DNA from: Mariannaea sp. PMI_226
Lineage: Eukaryota > Ascomycota > Sordariomycetes > Hypocreales > Nectriaceae
Direction of reading: 5' to 3'
NCBI GenBank assembly: GCA_024336345.1
Contig: JANFOG010000004.1
Span: 2,728,001-2,792,000 of the forward strand
DNA: 64,000 nucleotides
Part shown: positions 46,055 through 58,000 of the stretch, piece after piece
Layout of the letters: the number at the start of each line of letters is the position of its first letter
Numbering within the stretch: the stretch's first letter is position 1
Translations under genes and position numbers: made by a program
Notes under the pieces: model-generated
Databases searched by the model: none
What the model was told of the DNA's origin: nothing
What the model saw: the letters and a program-made list of their open reading frames with translations, nothing else

Positions 46055-46564
46055 AGCGGGCAGTTTAGCAGCTTCACACGACGAGCCGGTCGATTAGAAC
46101 GGAAAGAGTTTGTCGTTGAATTGCTTCAGCCTTGGGAAACGTGGTAGCCTTTTCGTTTTATTGGGGAGCTCCTTGTTGGCTGGCTAAGCTAACATCAGCA
46201 AAACGATTGACGAGCCCCTCCGACAGGCTCCATGAGTGCCACGTGACTTGCCCCGCGGTCGGAAAATTTTCGGCGGAGGAAGATCGCTTCTCCGTGGCGC
46301 ACACTTTGTGGAAAGGAAAGTGAAGAACACCAAATTTATGCTTCACCAGGTCGGCCAACATATCAGCTCGAGCCTCTTCCGTTCGCCCCCGAGCCCGCCT
46401 TCCTCGGCCAACCCGACGCGTCGCTCAAGCTCGCACCTCACACGTATCTCGGCCTCCAAATTTCAGTCCGAGCCGCCCAAACTTTAAGAATCCCCGTCTT
46501 GTACATCTGAAGAGAGAGCGGGGCAATTTTTCTGCACCCCTCCATCACCACCAACTCGCCCATC
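46055..46564. promoter_or_regulatory. Shared divergent promoter between CCT2 and eIF3b
   Basis: A 510-bp spacer between two housekeeping start codons on opposite strands must hold both promoters. I see no clear TATA box. CACGTGAC occurs near 46240, and short pyrimidine-rich stretches precede the eIF3b ATG (46520-46560). Confidence 0.5.
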
Positions 46565-48930
46565 ATGGCGCCCTCATTCGACCACCTTCGCGAGGCCGAC
46601 CTCGACGACGACGAGTTCAACGAGGATGATATTGATATCTCGGATCTGCGAGAGCGTTTTGAGGTCTCGCTCGAGCAGGGATACGATAGCTTCGTTGTCA
46701 TTGATGGCCTACCTGAGGTCACAGAAGAACAGAAGCCCAAGCTGGTTAAGTTCTTGCTGAAGAAGCTCAACTCCGTCGGAAAGACGAGCGAGGACTTGAT
46801 ACATATGCCTATGGGTGAAAATGGAAAGTCTCTTCGGTACGGAATGCTCCCAAACAATTCTTCTCATCGTGCCAACTTAAGCCTCTGACATTTGCTCAAA
46901 TTTAGCTTCGCCTTTGTCGAATACTCTTCCCCCGCTGAGGCCGCCGCCGCCACCCGCCAGTTGGACCTGGTTCCACTCGACAAGAAGCACATCCTTCGTG
47001 TGAACAAGTTCACTGATATCGAGCGATATGGCCGAGAAGGTCGAGTCGACGAGACCTACCGCCCCCCTCACATTGACGAATTCGTTGAGAAGGAGCACTT
47101 GCGATGGTGGTTGAAGGATCCCTCGGACCGTGGCCGCGACCAGTTTGTCATGTACCGAGGAGAAAACGTTGGCGTTTACTGGAACAACGAAAAAGATCAG
47201 CCCGAGAATGTTATCGACCGCCAGCACTGGACCGAGACTTTCGTCCAGTGGTCCCCTCTCGGTACCTATCTAACCTCCGTTCACGCGCAAGGTGTTCAAC
47301 TGTGGGGTGGCTCCTCGTGGTCCCGACAGGCTCGATTTGCTCACCCTTTTGTCAACCTCGTTGCATTTTCTCCCCATGAGAAGTATCTCGTAACTTGGTC
47401 TAACAGGCCGATCTCTATTCCCGACGAGGGTCACCCAGCCCTGTCAATGGATGATGATGGCAAGAACTACGTCATCTGGGATATCGCAACTTGCACTCCT
47501 CTCCGTTCGTTCGCCAACCTCGAACCCCCCAAGGCCGAGGATGGCAAGCCTCCTCCAAAGCTGCAGTGGCCGGCTTTCAAGTGGTCGGCCGACGACAAGT
47601 ACGTCGCCCGATTGAACCCTGGTTCTTCCATCTCCGTCTACGAGCTTCCCCGCATGAATCTGCTGGACAAGACCTCTATCAAGGTTGAGGGCGTCATGGA
47701 TTTTGACTGGGCACCTGCCAATCCTCGTCGAGACGGCGTTAAGGACTACGAGCAACTCTTCTGCTACTGGACCCCTGAGATTGGCAGCAACCCCGCCAAG
47801 GTCGCATTGATGAGCATACCCTCAAAACAGGTCGTGAGATCTCTCAACCTCTTCAGTGTCAGCGACGTCAAGCTGCACTGGCAATCGGAGGCTTCATACC
47901 TCTGTGTCAAGGTTGATCGTCACTCTAAGTCCAAGAAATCCCAAGCTACCACTTTGGAGATCTTCCGCATCCGAGAGAAGGGTGTCCCTGTCGAGGTGGT
48001 CGACACTATCAAAGACACCGTTATCAATTTTGCATGGGAGCCCAAGGGCGACCGATTCGCCATCATCACAACCACTGAGCCTGTCGGCGCCACAGCGGTT
48101 CCCCCCAAGACGGCTGTCTCTTTCTTCTGCCCGGAGAAGGCCAAGGGCCAATTCGTTGGCAACTTCAAGCACCTACGAACACTTGACAAGAAGAACAGCA
48201 ATGCGATCTACTGGTCCCCCAAGGGTCGGTTTGTGGTCATTGCCACGATTCAGAATCAGCAGAGCTCAGATCTTGATTTCTTCGATCTTGATTTTGAAGG
48301 CGAGAAGCCCGATTCTGACAAGGATCTCACCGCCAACCTCCAGCTTATGAACACTGCTGACCATTACGGCGTGACGGATGTTGAGTGGGACCCCTCAGGT
48401 CGATTTGTGGCCACCTGGGCTTCAGTTTGGAAACACACCGTACGAAAACGCCCCTTTCACCACTACTTTGACTTAAGCTAACTTGGATTTGACAGATGGA
48501 AAATGGATACCACATCTACGATTTTAAGGGAGAGGCCCTGCGCGAGGAGCCCATGGAGAAGTTCAAGCAATTCCAGTGGCGCCCCCGACCAGCCACTATG
48601 CTCACCAAAGACGAGCAGAAGCAGATTCGCAAAAACCTCCGAGAGTACAGCCGCGTCTTCGAGCAGGAAGATGCCGACCGTGGTGCTTCAGCTGATTTGG
48701 CTGTTGTGGAGACTCGCCGCCGCCAGCTCGAGGAGTGGCACCTGTGGCGCGAGAGAGTTGAGAGCGAGGCACAGGAAGAGCGTGAGGTTCTCGGTCTTCC
48801 AGCTGATCCTCACACTGCTCTCCTGGAGGCAAAGACCAAGTCCATCCAGGGTGCCAGCTTAGAACAGGATCAAGTGATTGAGGAGATTGTGGAGGAGGTG
48901 CTAGAGGAGAGTGAGGAGGTTCTCGCATAG
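46565..48930 (+). CDS. PRT1: Eukaryotic translation initiation factor 3 subunit b (Prt1-like)
   Basis: Three exons, 46565-46836, 46906-48439 and 48496-48930; 746 aa. It is the scaffold subunit of eIF3, which organises recruitment of mRNA and initiator tRNA to the 40S ribosome. After an acidic N-terminus ([19 protein letters not shown]) comes an RNA-recognition motif (about 40-125, [11 protein letters not shown] ... [19 protein letters not shown]) that the first intron splits. A WD40-like propeller follows (about 180-620), with [32 protein letters not shown] and the spliced [16 protein letters not shown]. The C-terminus is a charged helix ([21 protein letters not shown]). Length matches fungal Prt1. 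Its partner on the other side of a short spacer is CCT2. Confidence 0.95.
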
Positions 48931-51900
48931 AAAGCTGGTCATGTCTTGTCTTGCATTTTGCAAGGGAGTGATTTGCTTGTACTGGTAGAAAAATGGTCAG
49001 GGCGAGGGGTCAAATAATGAACTTCTTCTACATATGACACAGAACAGGCATGGGGTTTTGTTTGATGAAAAGAATTTTCTTGCTCTATTACTAGAGGTTC
49101 GCTTCTTTGGTGATGCTGCTCGCCTACATGCCTCCGTCTTTGATGACAAATGGAATCATAAAATAAACCCAGGAGTTCACCTTCTTCCGGCCATGTGCAG
49201 TTTCAGCGGGACTCGTGAGCATCATCTCATCAAGACCAAGACAGTCTTGGACGAGTCCCCTGATTTGACGACTATTCTGAATCACTTTATTTTACTCCGC
49301 TAGTGCGTTTCGTGTAAGTTATCCGATTTTAGCCCAAGTTCCTCCTCGAACACGCTTGTGCATTGCACTTCATTGAACCGGAGAGACAGTGTTGTAAGCT
49401 AGAGGTGGGCAATTTGGCCACTTCGTGGTTATCTTTGAACCCTTGCTTACGCTGACACGTACGGAAAGCAACCCCTAACTGAATAAAGGACGTTGGTGAG
49501 AATTTGTTGCAATTAGACAGATTATTAGGTAGCAATGACCAGGAAAATCGTTGAGGTCTTTGTAAAACCACTCCAGATAGATCGCGAGTGGCTACCCTGG
49601 AGCAATGTTCGAAAATGGTGCTTGTTCTAAACTACCTTACCTCAGCGCGATAGTGAATACATGAGCATACGCACGCACACACAAAAACTCTCTGTAGATT
49701 CATCGTCATAAGACGGCAGCAAGTTACTCCAGATGGAATGCTGATGAATGCCAGTTGCAACCGACTCATCGACAGAAGGCATTAGAGGTGCACCTTTGTA
49801 TTGGGATCTTTTGCACTTATGTGTCTAACGATACATTTCAAACTAGAATGAATACAAAAGAGCACTGGAAGAATTCCAGTTGCTAACACACAGCACTTTT
49901 GAAGTCGTGCCAATGCTGTGGGATACGTACGTGCACCGACATTAGTGCCTTGAAGTCCTCGTGATGGTGTTACACCTCAAGGCAACGTATATGCTTGCTG
50001 GCCACTAACTAAAAATCATTTGAAGAGGAGCATAAAAATTTATCGCCTTCATTTGATGACAGCGAATGCTGGTGAAGCGTCAGATTCTTGAATGCCGGGT
50101 AACCTGCCAGCATAGCCGCAGCGAGTCAATTTGCCTTCCACACCCAACATTTACGGTGCCAAGTGTGTCCAGAGTGGTCTATTTCGAAGGGCTTAAAAGA
50201 TCAACCCAAAAGTTTCCTTGAGTGGTAGGCTCGCCATGTTACGGAGTAATCTCGCTCCTATTGCGGGTGATGAAGATCTCCCGCCCTGGTGGTAGCTGTG
50301 GTTGGGTCTATGCAGGCACTTTCGATATGACATGCAATTTCTACATACCTACGTGTCTCAAGGTCAGGAGAGCAAACAAAAGGGAGATAAATTGTGAAAA
50401 GGAGTGAGGATTCAAGAAAAAAAGCAAGTAGAACTAGACGAGACACCTCCCCCGCCACTAGTGTACGCTTTACTGGGCTGAGACAAAGACCGGGCTTTTG
50501 TTTCCATTCACATGTATGAGGACAAGATTCAATAAGAAGAGTATAGAAGATGACAGCATGGGAACCGTAAAGTGGGAATAAATGCTTTCTTGACCCTTCC
50601 ATCGTATATTGTTTTTGAACGCGATGGATGGGCTCTGTAGCTTGGCTAGTTGTTGATGAACCGTTCAGACAGATCTTTGTCCGGCTTTGTGAGGTAATAA
50701 ATTGCCAACAGGACCAGCCAAATAGTCTCGATACCTCTAACGTGTTGTGTTGTGATATGGATTCATATTTGCGGCTATGGAACGGGACATTCCGCCAACT
50801 GGTTCCGAAGTAGGATGCATCCGCCTTTCGTGTTAAGATAGCATCCCGAAGGATCTAAATTGATCAGCTTTCTGATACCACTTCCGCGTCTAGCTTCTCC
50901 CGACCCGCTTCGTCATAAAGTCTTAGATTCTAGCTGCTGAAAATTGACTTATTGCCTAGACACAACGTCATTTCGAAACAATGGGACGCATCTAGTCTCC
51001 TGGGAATAGTGTCACTTTTCATCCTTGCATCTCGAAGCAATTCTTCGCCTGAAGTGTTTCAAAAGGGGGCGTATTACAACAGCAGAATACTGTGGAAACT
51101 TGGTCATTGGATTGTACTTCTGTTTTATTAAATGGAGGTGCGTATAAAATTCTATCAGACAACGTCTCAATCATTGCCAAGGGTGCCTGTTGGCTTGGAA
51201 TGGCTGAAATAAGCCCCTGCCCAGTTCTTTGAACTTTTGCCATCTCTGCATAAGGGCCAATAGCTCTGTTGCTTGCTACACCGCTACTGGGATTGTGCTA
51301 GTTCGGCAGATCAATTTGGATGTTGGTTGTCTGTTGACTACGCAAGTCTCGAGTTAGGTAATGATTGGGCTTAGCGATTTTGTCATCTTTGAGCATGACA
51401 GCGCGGATTTGAGAGCAGTTTGCATAGATTGATTACGATAGATAGAGACCTGCCATGACAAGGAATTGTTAGGAAGCGGGTGGCCCTCGTGTAGAGAGTG
51501 AAGTAGTCACAGCGGCTCTTGGGCTCCGTCAGAATTGTGTGGCCTATTCTGAAACCTTCAGCTCATAACTACTCTGCTCAGCTTTCCACTGTGGACACCT
51601 GAACCCACAGCCCCCGTGATTCGGTAAGGAGAGACAATGCTGAGGAGGTGCCATTGCTAAAATGATCGGTTACGTGCTATACAATGTATCCGAGTTTAGT
51701 GATATTGCTGGGTTAGGTGGAGAATCTCGCCATTACCCGAGGACATTACCAGCCAAAGAGGCGAATCGTCCGTTTGGCCATTTAAGAGCTGCTGTTGTAG
51801 CTTGGTGCTTTACTGAACATTTGTAACAAAATCAGAAGCAAGAGATTTAGCGAGACGATTCCTTACCGGACCTATCAGTGTGAGCTTCTACAAATTTTAT

Positions 51901-52014
51901 GTATGGGAATCGGATATGCTGACTTCTATGTAGACTTACAAGAATAGATATTTGCTATTTGTTCCATCCCTTGAAATAAGGGACAGTGACAGACGGAAGA
52001 CGCAATAGCAAATC
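48931..52014. other. Gene-free gap between housekeeping pair and NRPS
   Basis: About 3.1 kb with only short overlapping frames and no recognisable domain. It separates eIF3b from the start of the NRPS gene and presumably holds the NRPS promoter. Confidence 0.5.
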
Positions 52015-55000
52015 ATGACAAGGCCAAAGTCCAACGTGTTCATCGATAAGATGAAGAATAAACCTAGCAAGGGGAGAAACAGCGAAAAGTTCCTCGATGG
52101 AGTCGTGACCATCACTCCAGGAAAGGGAGAGCAACACAGCTCACTGGCAGAGCGCCTCACAACTCACACCAACAAGACATGCCAACAATGCGATCAGAGT
52201 ACCCCGTCTGCCAATAGAGGAGCCGCTAGTTTGGATAGAAAGGATCTCAATATGATCACCGAACAGGAAATAGAAGAGCTATGGCAATGGAACGGCGTGT
52301 TGCCGCTGCCAACTTCTCGCCATGTCTATGCACTCATCAAAGAACGTTCAAAGAAGGGACCCGATGCACCAGCTGTGTGTGCATGGGATGGTAACCTGAC
52401 ATATGTCGAGCTCGACGAACTTTCCGACCACCTAGCCAATCACCTCATTCAGGATGTTGGAGTGAAGCCGGAGACTATCATGTTCTTGTGCTTGGAGAAG
52501 TCTGTTTGGACGGCTGTGGCTGCGCTGGCGGTCCTTAAAGCCGATAGTGCGTTTGTAATGCTTGATCCAATGCGTCCCGAAGACGAACTACGAGGAATCG
52601 CAGCACGGACAGACGCTCAGGTGATTCTCACCTCGCCGAGGAACCAGAACTTGTCTAACCGATTGGGCCTCCGGCTGGTCGCTATTTCTAAGGAGATATT
52701 TTCCGAAATCTCGAAGCCTACTTCTACCAATCGAGAGGCCAAGCGTAACCGTATATCTTCGACAGAAATAGAAACCAGGATACAGAAGATTTGGGCACAC
52801 GTCCTTCATATCGATGCCGACAGCATTGGGCTTGACGACAACTTTTTACTGCTTGGAGGTGATTCTATATCCGCCATGAATATTTCCACAGCTGCTCGCC
52901 GAGAACAAATTATGATTTCTACGGCCGATATTCTCCTTCACAAGACTATTGGCCGACTCGTACAGAACTTGCCACAACCTAAGCAATCCTCGAAGCCCAA
53001 GGAGATGGTAATGACACAAGTCAATGACTCAAAGCACAAAGGATTGGGTCTCGAGCTTCAGAACCCGGAATTAATCATGAGATACCTGTCCTCAATTGGA
53101 ATCGAACAAGCTGATGTAGAGGATGTCTTTCCTTGCTCACCTATACAACAAGGAATGCTGGTCAGCCAGGAATCTGAGAATACCAACTACCGAGTCTGTT
53201 CTGTATATGAAGTTACCTCTCTTCAGGGCAACCCAGTGCAAGTTGCTCAGCTGCAAAAGGCTTGGAAGGCTGTTGTGCGGAGACACCCTCTTCTACGAGC
53301 TGTAGTAATAGTGAACGATAACTCGCAGCCTTACCACGTCATCTTAAGAGACCCCGAGCCTGAGATCTCGCTCTTCGGGGGTACGGGGGATACAGTGACG
53401 GTCGAGCAGGTCCGAATGCACTATAATCCCCAAACGCGGAGGACTAAGAAGCGGCTTCAGCATCACCTCTCCATCTGTCAACTCTCTAACGGTAAGGTAT
53501 TTTTCTGTCTGGATATTAACCATGTGATTTTAGATGGATTCTCGAGCTGGCTGTTGATACGAGATATTGCCACCGCTTATAGCTCTGATCTTGACCTGAA
53601 TAGGCACTCGTACCGCGCACTAATCTCTCATCTGACCGATTCCTTTGATCAAGATGCAGCGCGTGAATACTGGTCAAAAGCTTTAGACGGCATTGAGCCG
53701 TGCTTGTTTCCTGTTATGCCTGGCAGTCAAACTCAGGAGACTCATATGAGAGTCGAAGTACCCGATGTAGATACGGCTCGATTGCAAGCCTTCTGCCAGA
53801 AGTGGGAAGCTACGCCGGCATCTATCTTCCAGACAGCATGGGCGATAGTACTGAGTAGATTTACTGGATCATCAACCCCTTGCTTCGGAACCGTTGTGTC
53901 TGGTAGAGATCTTCCAATCGACCATGTTGACGAAATCCTTGGTCCATTCATTAACATGATCACCTGCTATGTGGACCTTGGTGACAAGCCTATTCTGGAT
54001 ATCATGAAAACAATACAGTCCAATTACTTGGCCAGTGCCCCATATCAGGCGTTTCCACTGGCCGCAGTACATCAGAAACTGAAGCTTCAAACATCGCATC
54101 TCTTCAACACGGTGTTTTCTTTCAACAAATCTACCGAAGATGCCGAATACAGCACCAGAAGGGAGATATCTCTCCAATTGCGAGACAATCTCGACCGATC
54201 CGAGGTGAGTACTAAACTATTCTGACAGAAAGATCTCTTACTCATCTTCTTGCACAGTACGAAGTCGCGATCAATACCTCCCAAGAGAGTGGAATTTTCA
54301 GCGCTCATATGATCATCCGCACGCGCTGTTTGTCACGACAGCGTGCCAAACGCCTTGCCAGCTCGTACAGCAAGACCATCTTGGAGCTTCTCTCAGCCAA
54401 TCCAACCAGTCTTGTTGGAAGCGTGGCTACTATTTCCGACGAAGACTTGTCACTAGTTTGGTCATGGAATAGCCTCGATCCTCCTTGTGTGAACCAGACG
54501 ATACCTGAACTGATTGGTGTCCAAGTGCTTGCTTGTCCTGAAGCCCCTGCGGTTTGCTCATGGGATGGGTCATTGTCCTATCAGGAGCTAGATGATTATT
54601 CCACATGGCTAGCACACTATCTCGTCGATCTTGGCGTCACTGTCGAGACCATTGTTCCACTGTGCTTCACAAAGTCCATGTGGACTATTGTTTCTATCCT
54701 TGCTGTATTGAAAGCAGGGGGCGCTTTTCTTCTTCTTGAGCCGTCCGAAGCCGGCAGTCGTAGGGAGAGCCTGATATCCCAGACCGCTGCTCGAATTTTA
54801 TTGGCATCAAACGAAACTGGAGAATTAATTTCGGGACCTGATCGCATCGTGGTGAAAGTTGATGCGGGATTCTTAAAGAGTCTGCCAGCATTAATAAAAG
54901 GCAGCCGAGATCTACCCTTGGTGCGACCTGACTCTATTGCATACCTCATCTTCACGTCTGGAAGCACGGGCGTACCAAAGGGCGTTATGATTGAGCACCA

Positions 55001-58000
55001 AGGTATTGCCACCAGCTGCTCCAACTTCGGGTCCAGGATGGACTATAATCAGAACTATCGGGTCCTGCATTTTGCATCCTACACATTTGACGCGTGCGTG
55101 CTTGAAATAATAACAGCACTCGCTCATGGGGCTTGTATCTGTATACCATCCGAAGAGCAGCGAAGGAACAGCCTCACACAGTCTATCGTGGATTTCAACA
55201 TCAATGCCTTCTTTCTTACTCCGTCTGTAGCTCGCATGGTCGACCATAACGCAATCGGTCAAATGGAACTCGTAATGTTGGGTGGTGAGAAAATGGACGA
55301 AGAAGACCAGGCCACGTGGAGGAATGCAAAGAGATTTTTCAACCTCTACGGCCCAACAGAGTGCTCAATCTGTTGTTCAATGGCTAACTTTGGTATCGAT
55401 GAAGTATGCGCGGCTAACAACATTGGATCAGCTGCAGGGTCCGTGAACTGGATTGTAGATCCGCAGGATCACAATGTGCTTTCCCCTCCAGGAGTAGTGG
55501 GAGAGTTGGTAGTGGAGGGCCATTCACTGGCACGTGGATATCTCAACTCCCCTGAAAAGACGGCCTCATCTTTCATCGACAACCCGGTTTGGCTTCTAAA
55601 GGGTAGTCTGGAGAGACCAGGCCGCCGGGGACGAATCTACAAGACCGGTGATTTGGTTCAATACAGCGAAGATGGAACCATGAACTACATTGGGCGTAAA
55701 GACTCACAGGCGAAGATCAGAGGCCAACGTGTTGAACTTGGGGAGGTTGAGTATCAGGTCCGAAGATGCGTCCCTCAAGCCACGGATGCTGCCCATGTCG
55801 CAGCTGAAATCATCGTACCCATTGGCAAGGATAGCAGTCCTTACTTGGCGGTCTTTGTCTCCAATGCAGCAGACGCTGCAGATGAGATGAATGTATTTAC
55901 TATCCCTGCCGAGGCGGAAGACTCTCTTTCCAAAAATCTTCTGAGCTATATGATTCCAAGCGTGTACTTCTCGCTGCCTAGCTTGCCACTGAGCAGGACT
56001 GGAAAACTGGATCGCAATAGCCTTCGCATTATGGGCGCCCGTTTCTCAGTTGAGGAGCTCGCTGAGCTGAGAAGAAAAAGCGTCGGGCCGAGGAAACTGC
56101 CCCGGACTCAGGTTGAGAGAGCTCTTCAAGATATCTGGGCTCGTGTCCTCAATGTGGACAAGGCGCAAATCGGCTTGGAAGATAACTTTTTCAACCTTGG
56201 CGGCGATTCAATTACGGCAATGCAAATCTCTTCGATGGCTCGCTCGGCACAGATTTTTATTTCCACTGGTGACATCTTGCGAAAGAAGACTATCCAACGA
56301 TTGACTCAGGTCATATCGCCCAAGGCGGCTTCTCAGCTTGATCTACAAAGATATGAGGCTCTTCACCTGAATACAACGCCATTCAACCTGACTCCCATCC
56401 AGAAGCTCTACTTTGCTATTCAGGGGGGTGGAGATGTGTGTTTTGACCAAACTTTCTTCTTGCAACTCTCGAAGAATATCTCCTTCACTAGCTTTGACAA
56501 TGCCCTCCGCTGTCTCGTTCAGCGTCATCCTATGCTTCGTGCAAAATTCATCAACGCGGGCAACAATGTATGGAAACAGCAAATCCCTTCAGACCCCGAA
56601 GGGCCCTTGATCCAAGCAAACTACGTTGAGTGTCAGTCTCTCAGAGAAACTGCTATTCCAATCTCCCGAGCAAGAGATGACCTAGATATCTCGACTGGGC
56701 GCCTGTTAAAGGGAGTGCTCTTTAACATCAAGGGCACCCAATACGTGTTTTTAACCATCCATCATCTCGCGATTGACCTAGTATCCTGGCGAATCCTGCT
56801 TGAGGAGCTCGAGCTCCTCTTGACTGGGCAACCTCTACCAGCTTTGTCGCCGATTTCTTTTCGTGTATGGGGTCAAATGCAAGAAGATTACTTGGCCGAT
56901 AAGGCTGGCTGGGCACGGAAACACCCTCTCAAGTTGTCAGAACCCGATTTATCCTATTGGGGTGTTGAACCATACAATTTAGTCAGAAGCAATACTATGG
57001 TAGAGAGCTTCATACTAGATGCAAACACTACAGACGCTATCCTCAAGGTCTGTAACGATGTTTTCAACACCAGGCCCGTTGAGCTAATGGTTGCTGCGTT
57101 GATCTACTCCTTTTCGATCGCGTTCCCAGACCGTTCTCCGCCACCAATCTTCAACGAAACACACGGCCGGGAGGTTTGGAGCGACGACATTGATCTCTCA
57201 AGATCCATTGGATGGTTCACCAGTATGTTTCCAGTCCAATCATTCGGCCCTACCAACTTGCTTCATATCATCCGTAATACCAAAGACTGCTTTCGTGGCT
57301 TCAAGCACAATGGCTGGGAATATTTTGCTTCTTCCATTTTGCATCCGGAAAGCGATGAAACCAACCCCCTGGTATCTATGTTCCCAAACGAGATCAGTTT
57401 CAATTACTCTGGAAGATATCAACAGTTGGAGAGGAGCGATGCACTATTCAAGAAGCTGTCATTACCTGAAGGTTGTCAGCCATCATCTCTAAAGGAACTT
57501 CGGTGCTTTTCCTTGTTCGAGATTGTAGTTGAGGTTGAGAACGACTCTGCAAAAGTTTCCTTCGTCTTTGATCAAGACATTAGTCGCAAGGCAGGGGTAT
57601 CTAAATGGGTCCAGGAGTACAAGAATGCTCTCCAGGAAATATCAACAAGTCTTCAAGGCGTAATGCCAGGCTGGACCGCCAGTGATTTCCCATTGACATT
57701 CGAGAACTTGGAGCATTTGGACCAGTTTCGCTCTGAAGTCGTCCCCCGGTTGGGGCTTAAGCCTGAACAGATTGAGGACGTGTTTCCCTGTTCTCCACTG
57801 CAAGAGGGTATCCTGACCAGCCAAGCCAAGGACCCCAAAACATATCGAAACTGCGTCATTGTGGAAGCCAAGCCGCTCACTCATTCTTCTCTTGACGTCT
57901 CCCGTTTGGTCGATGCTTGGAAGTCTGTTGTGCAACGCCATGATTTGCTTCGTGCGCTTCTTGTCGACGTGATCCCTGGCAGCTCAAGGGTTCATCTCGT

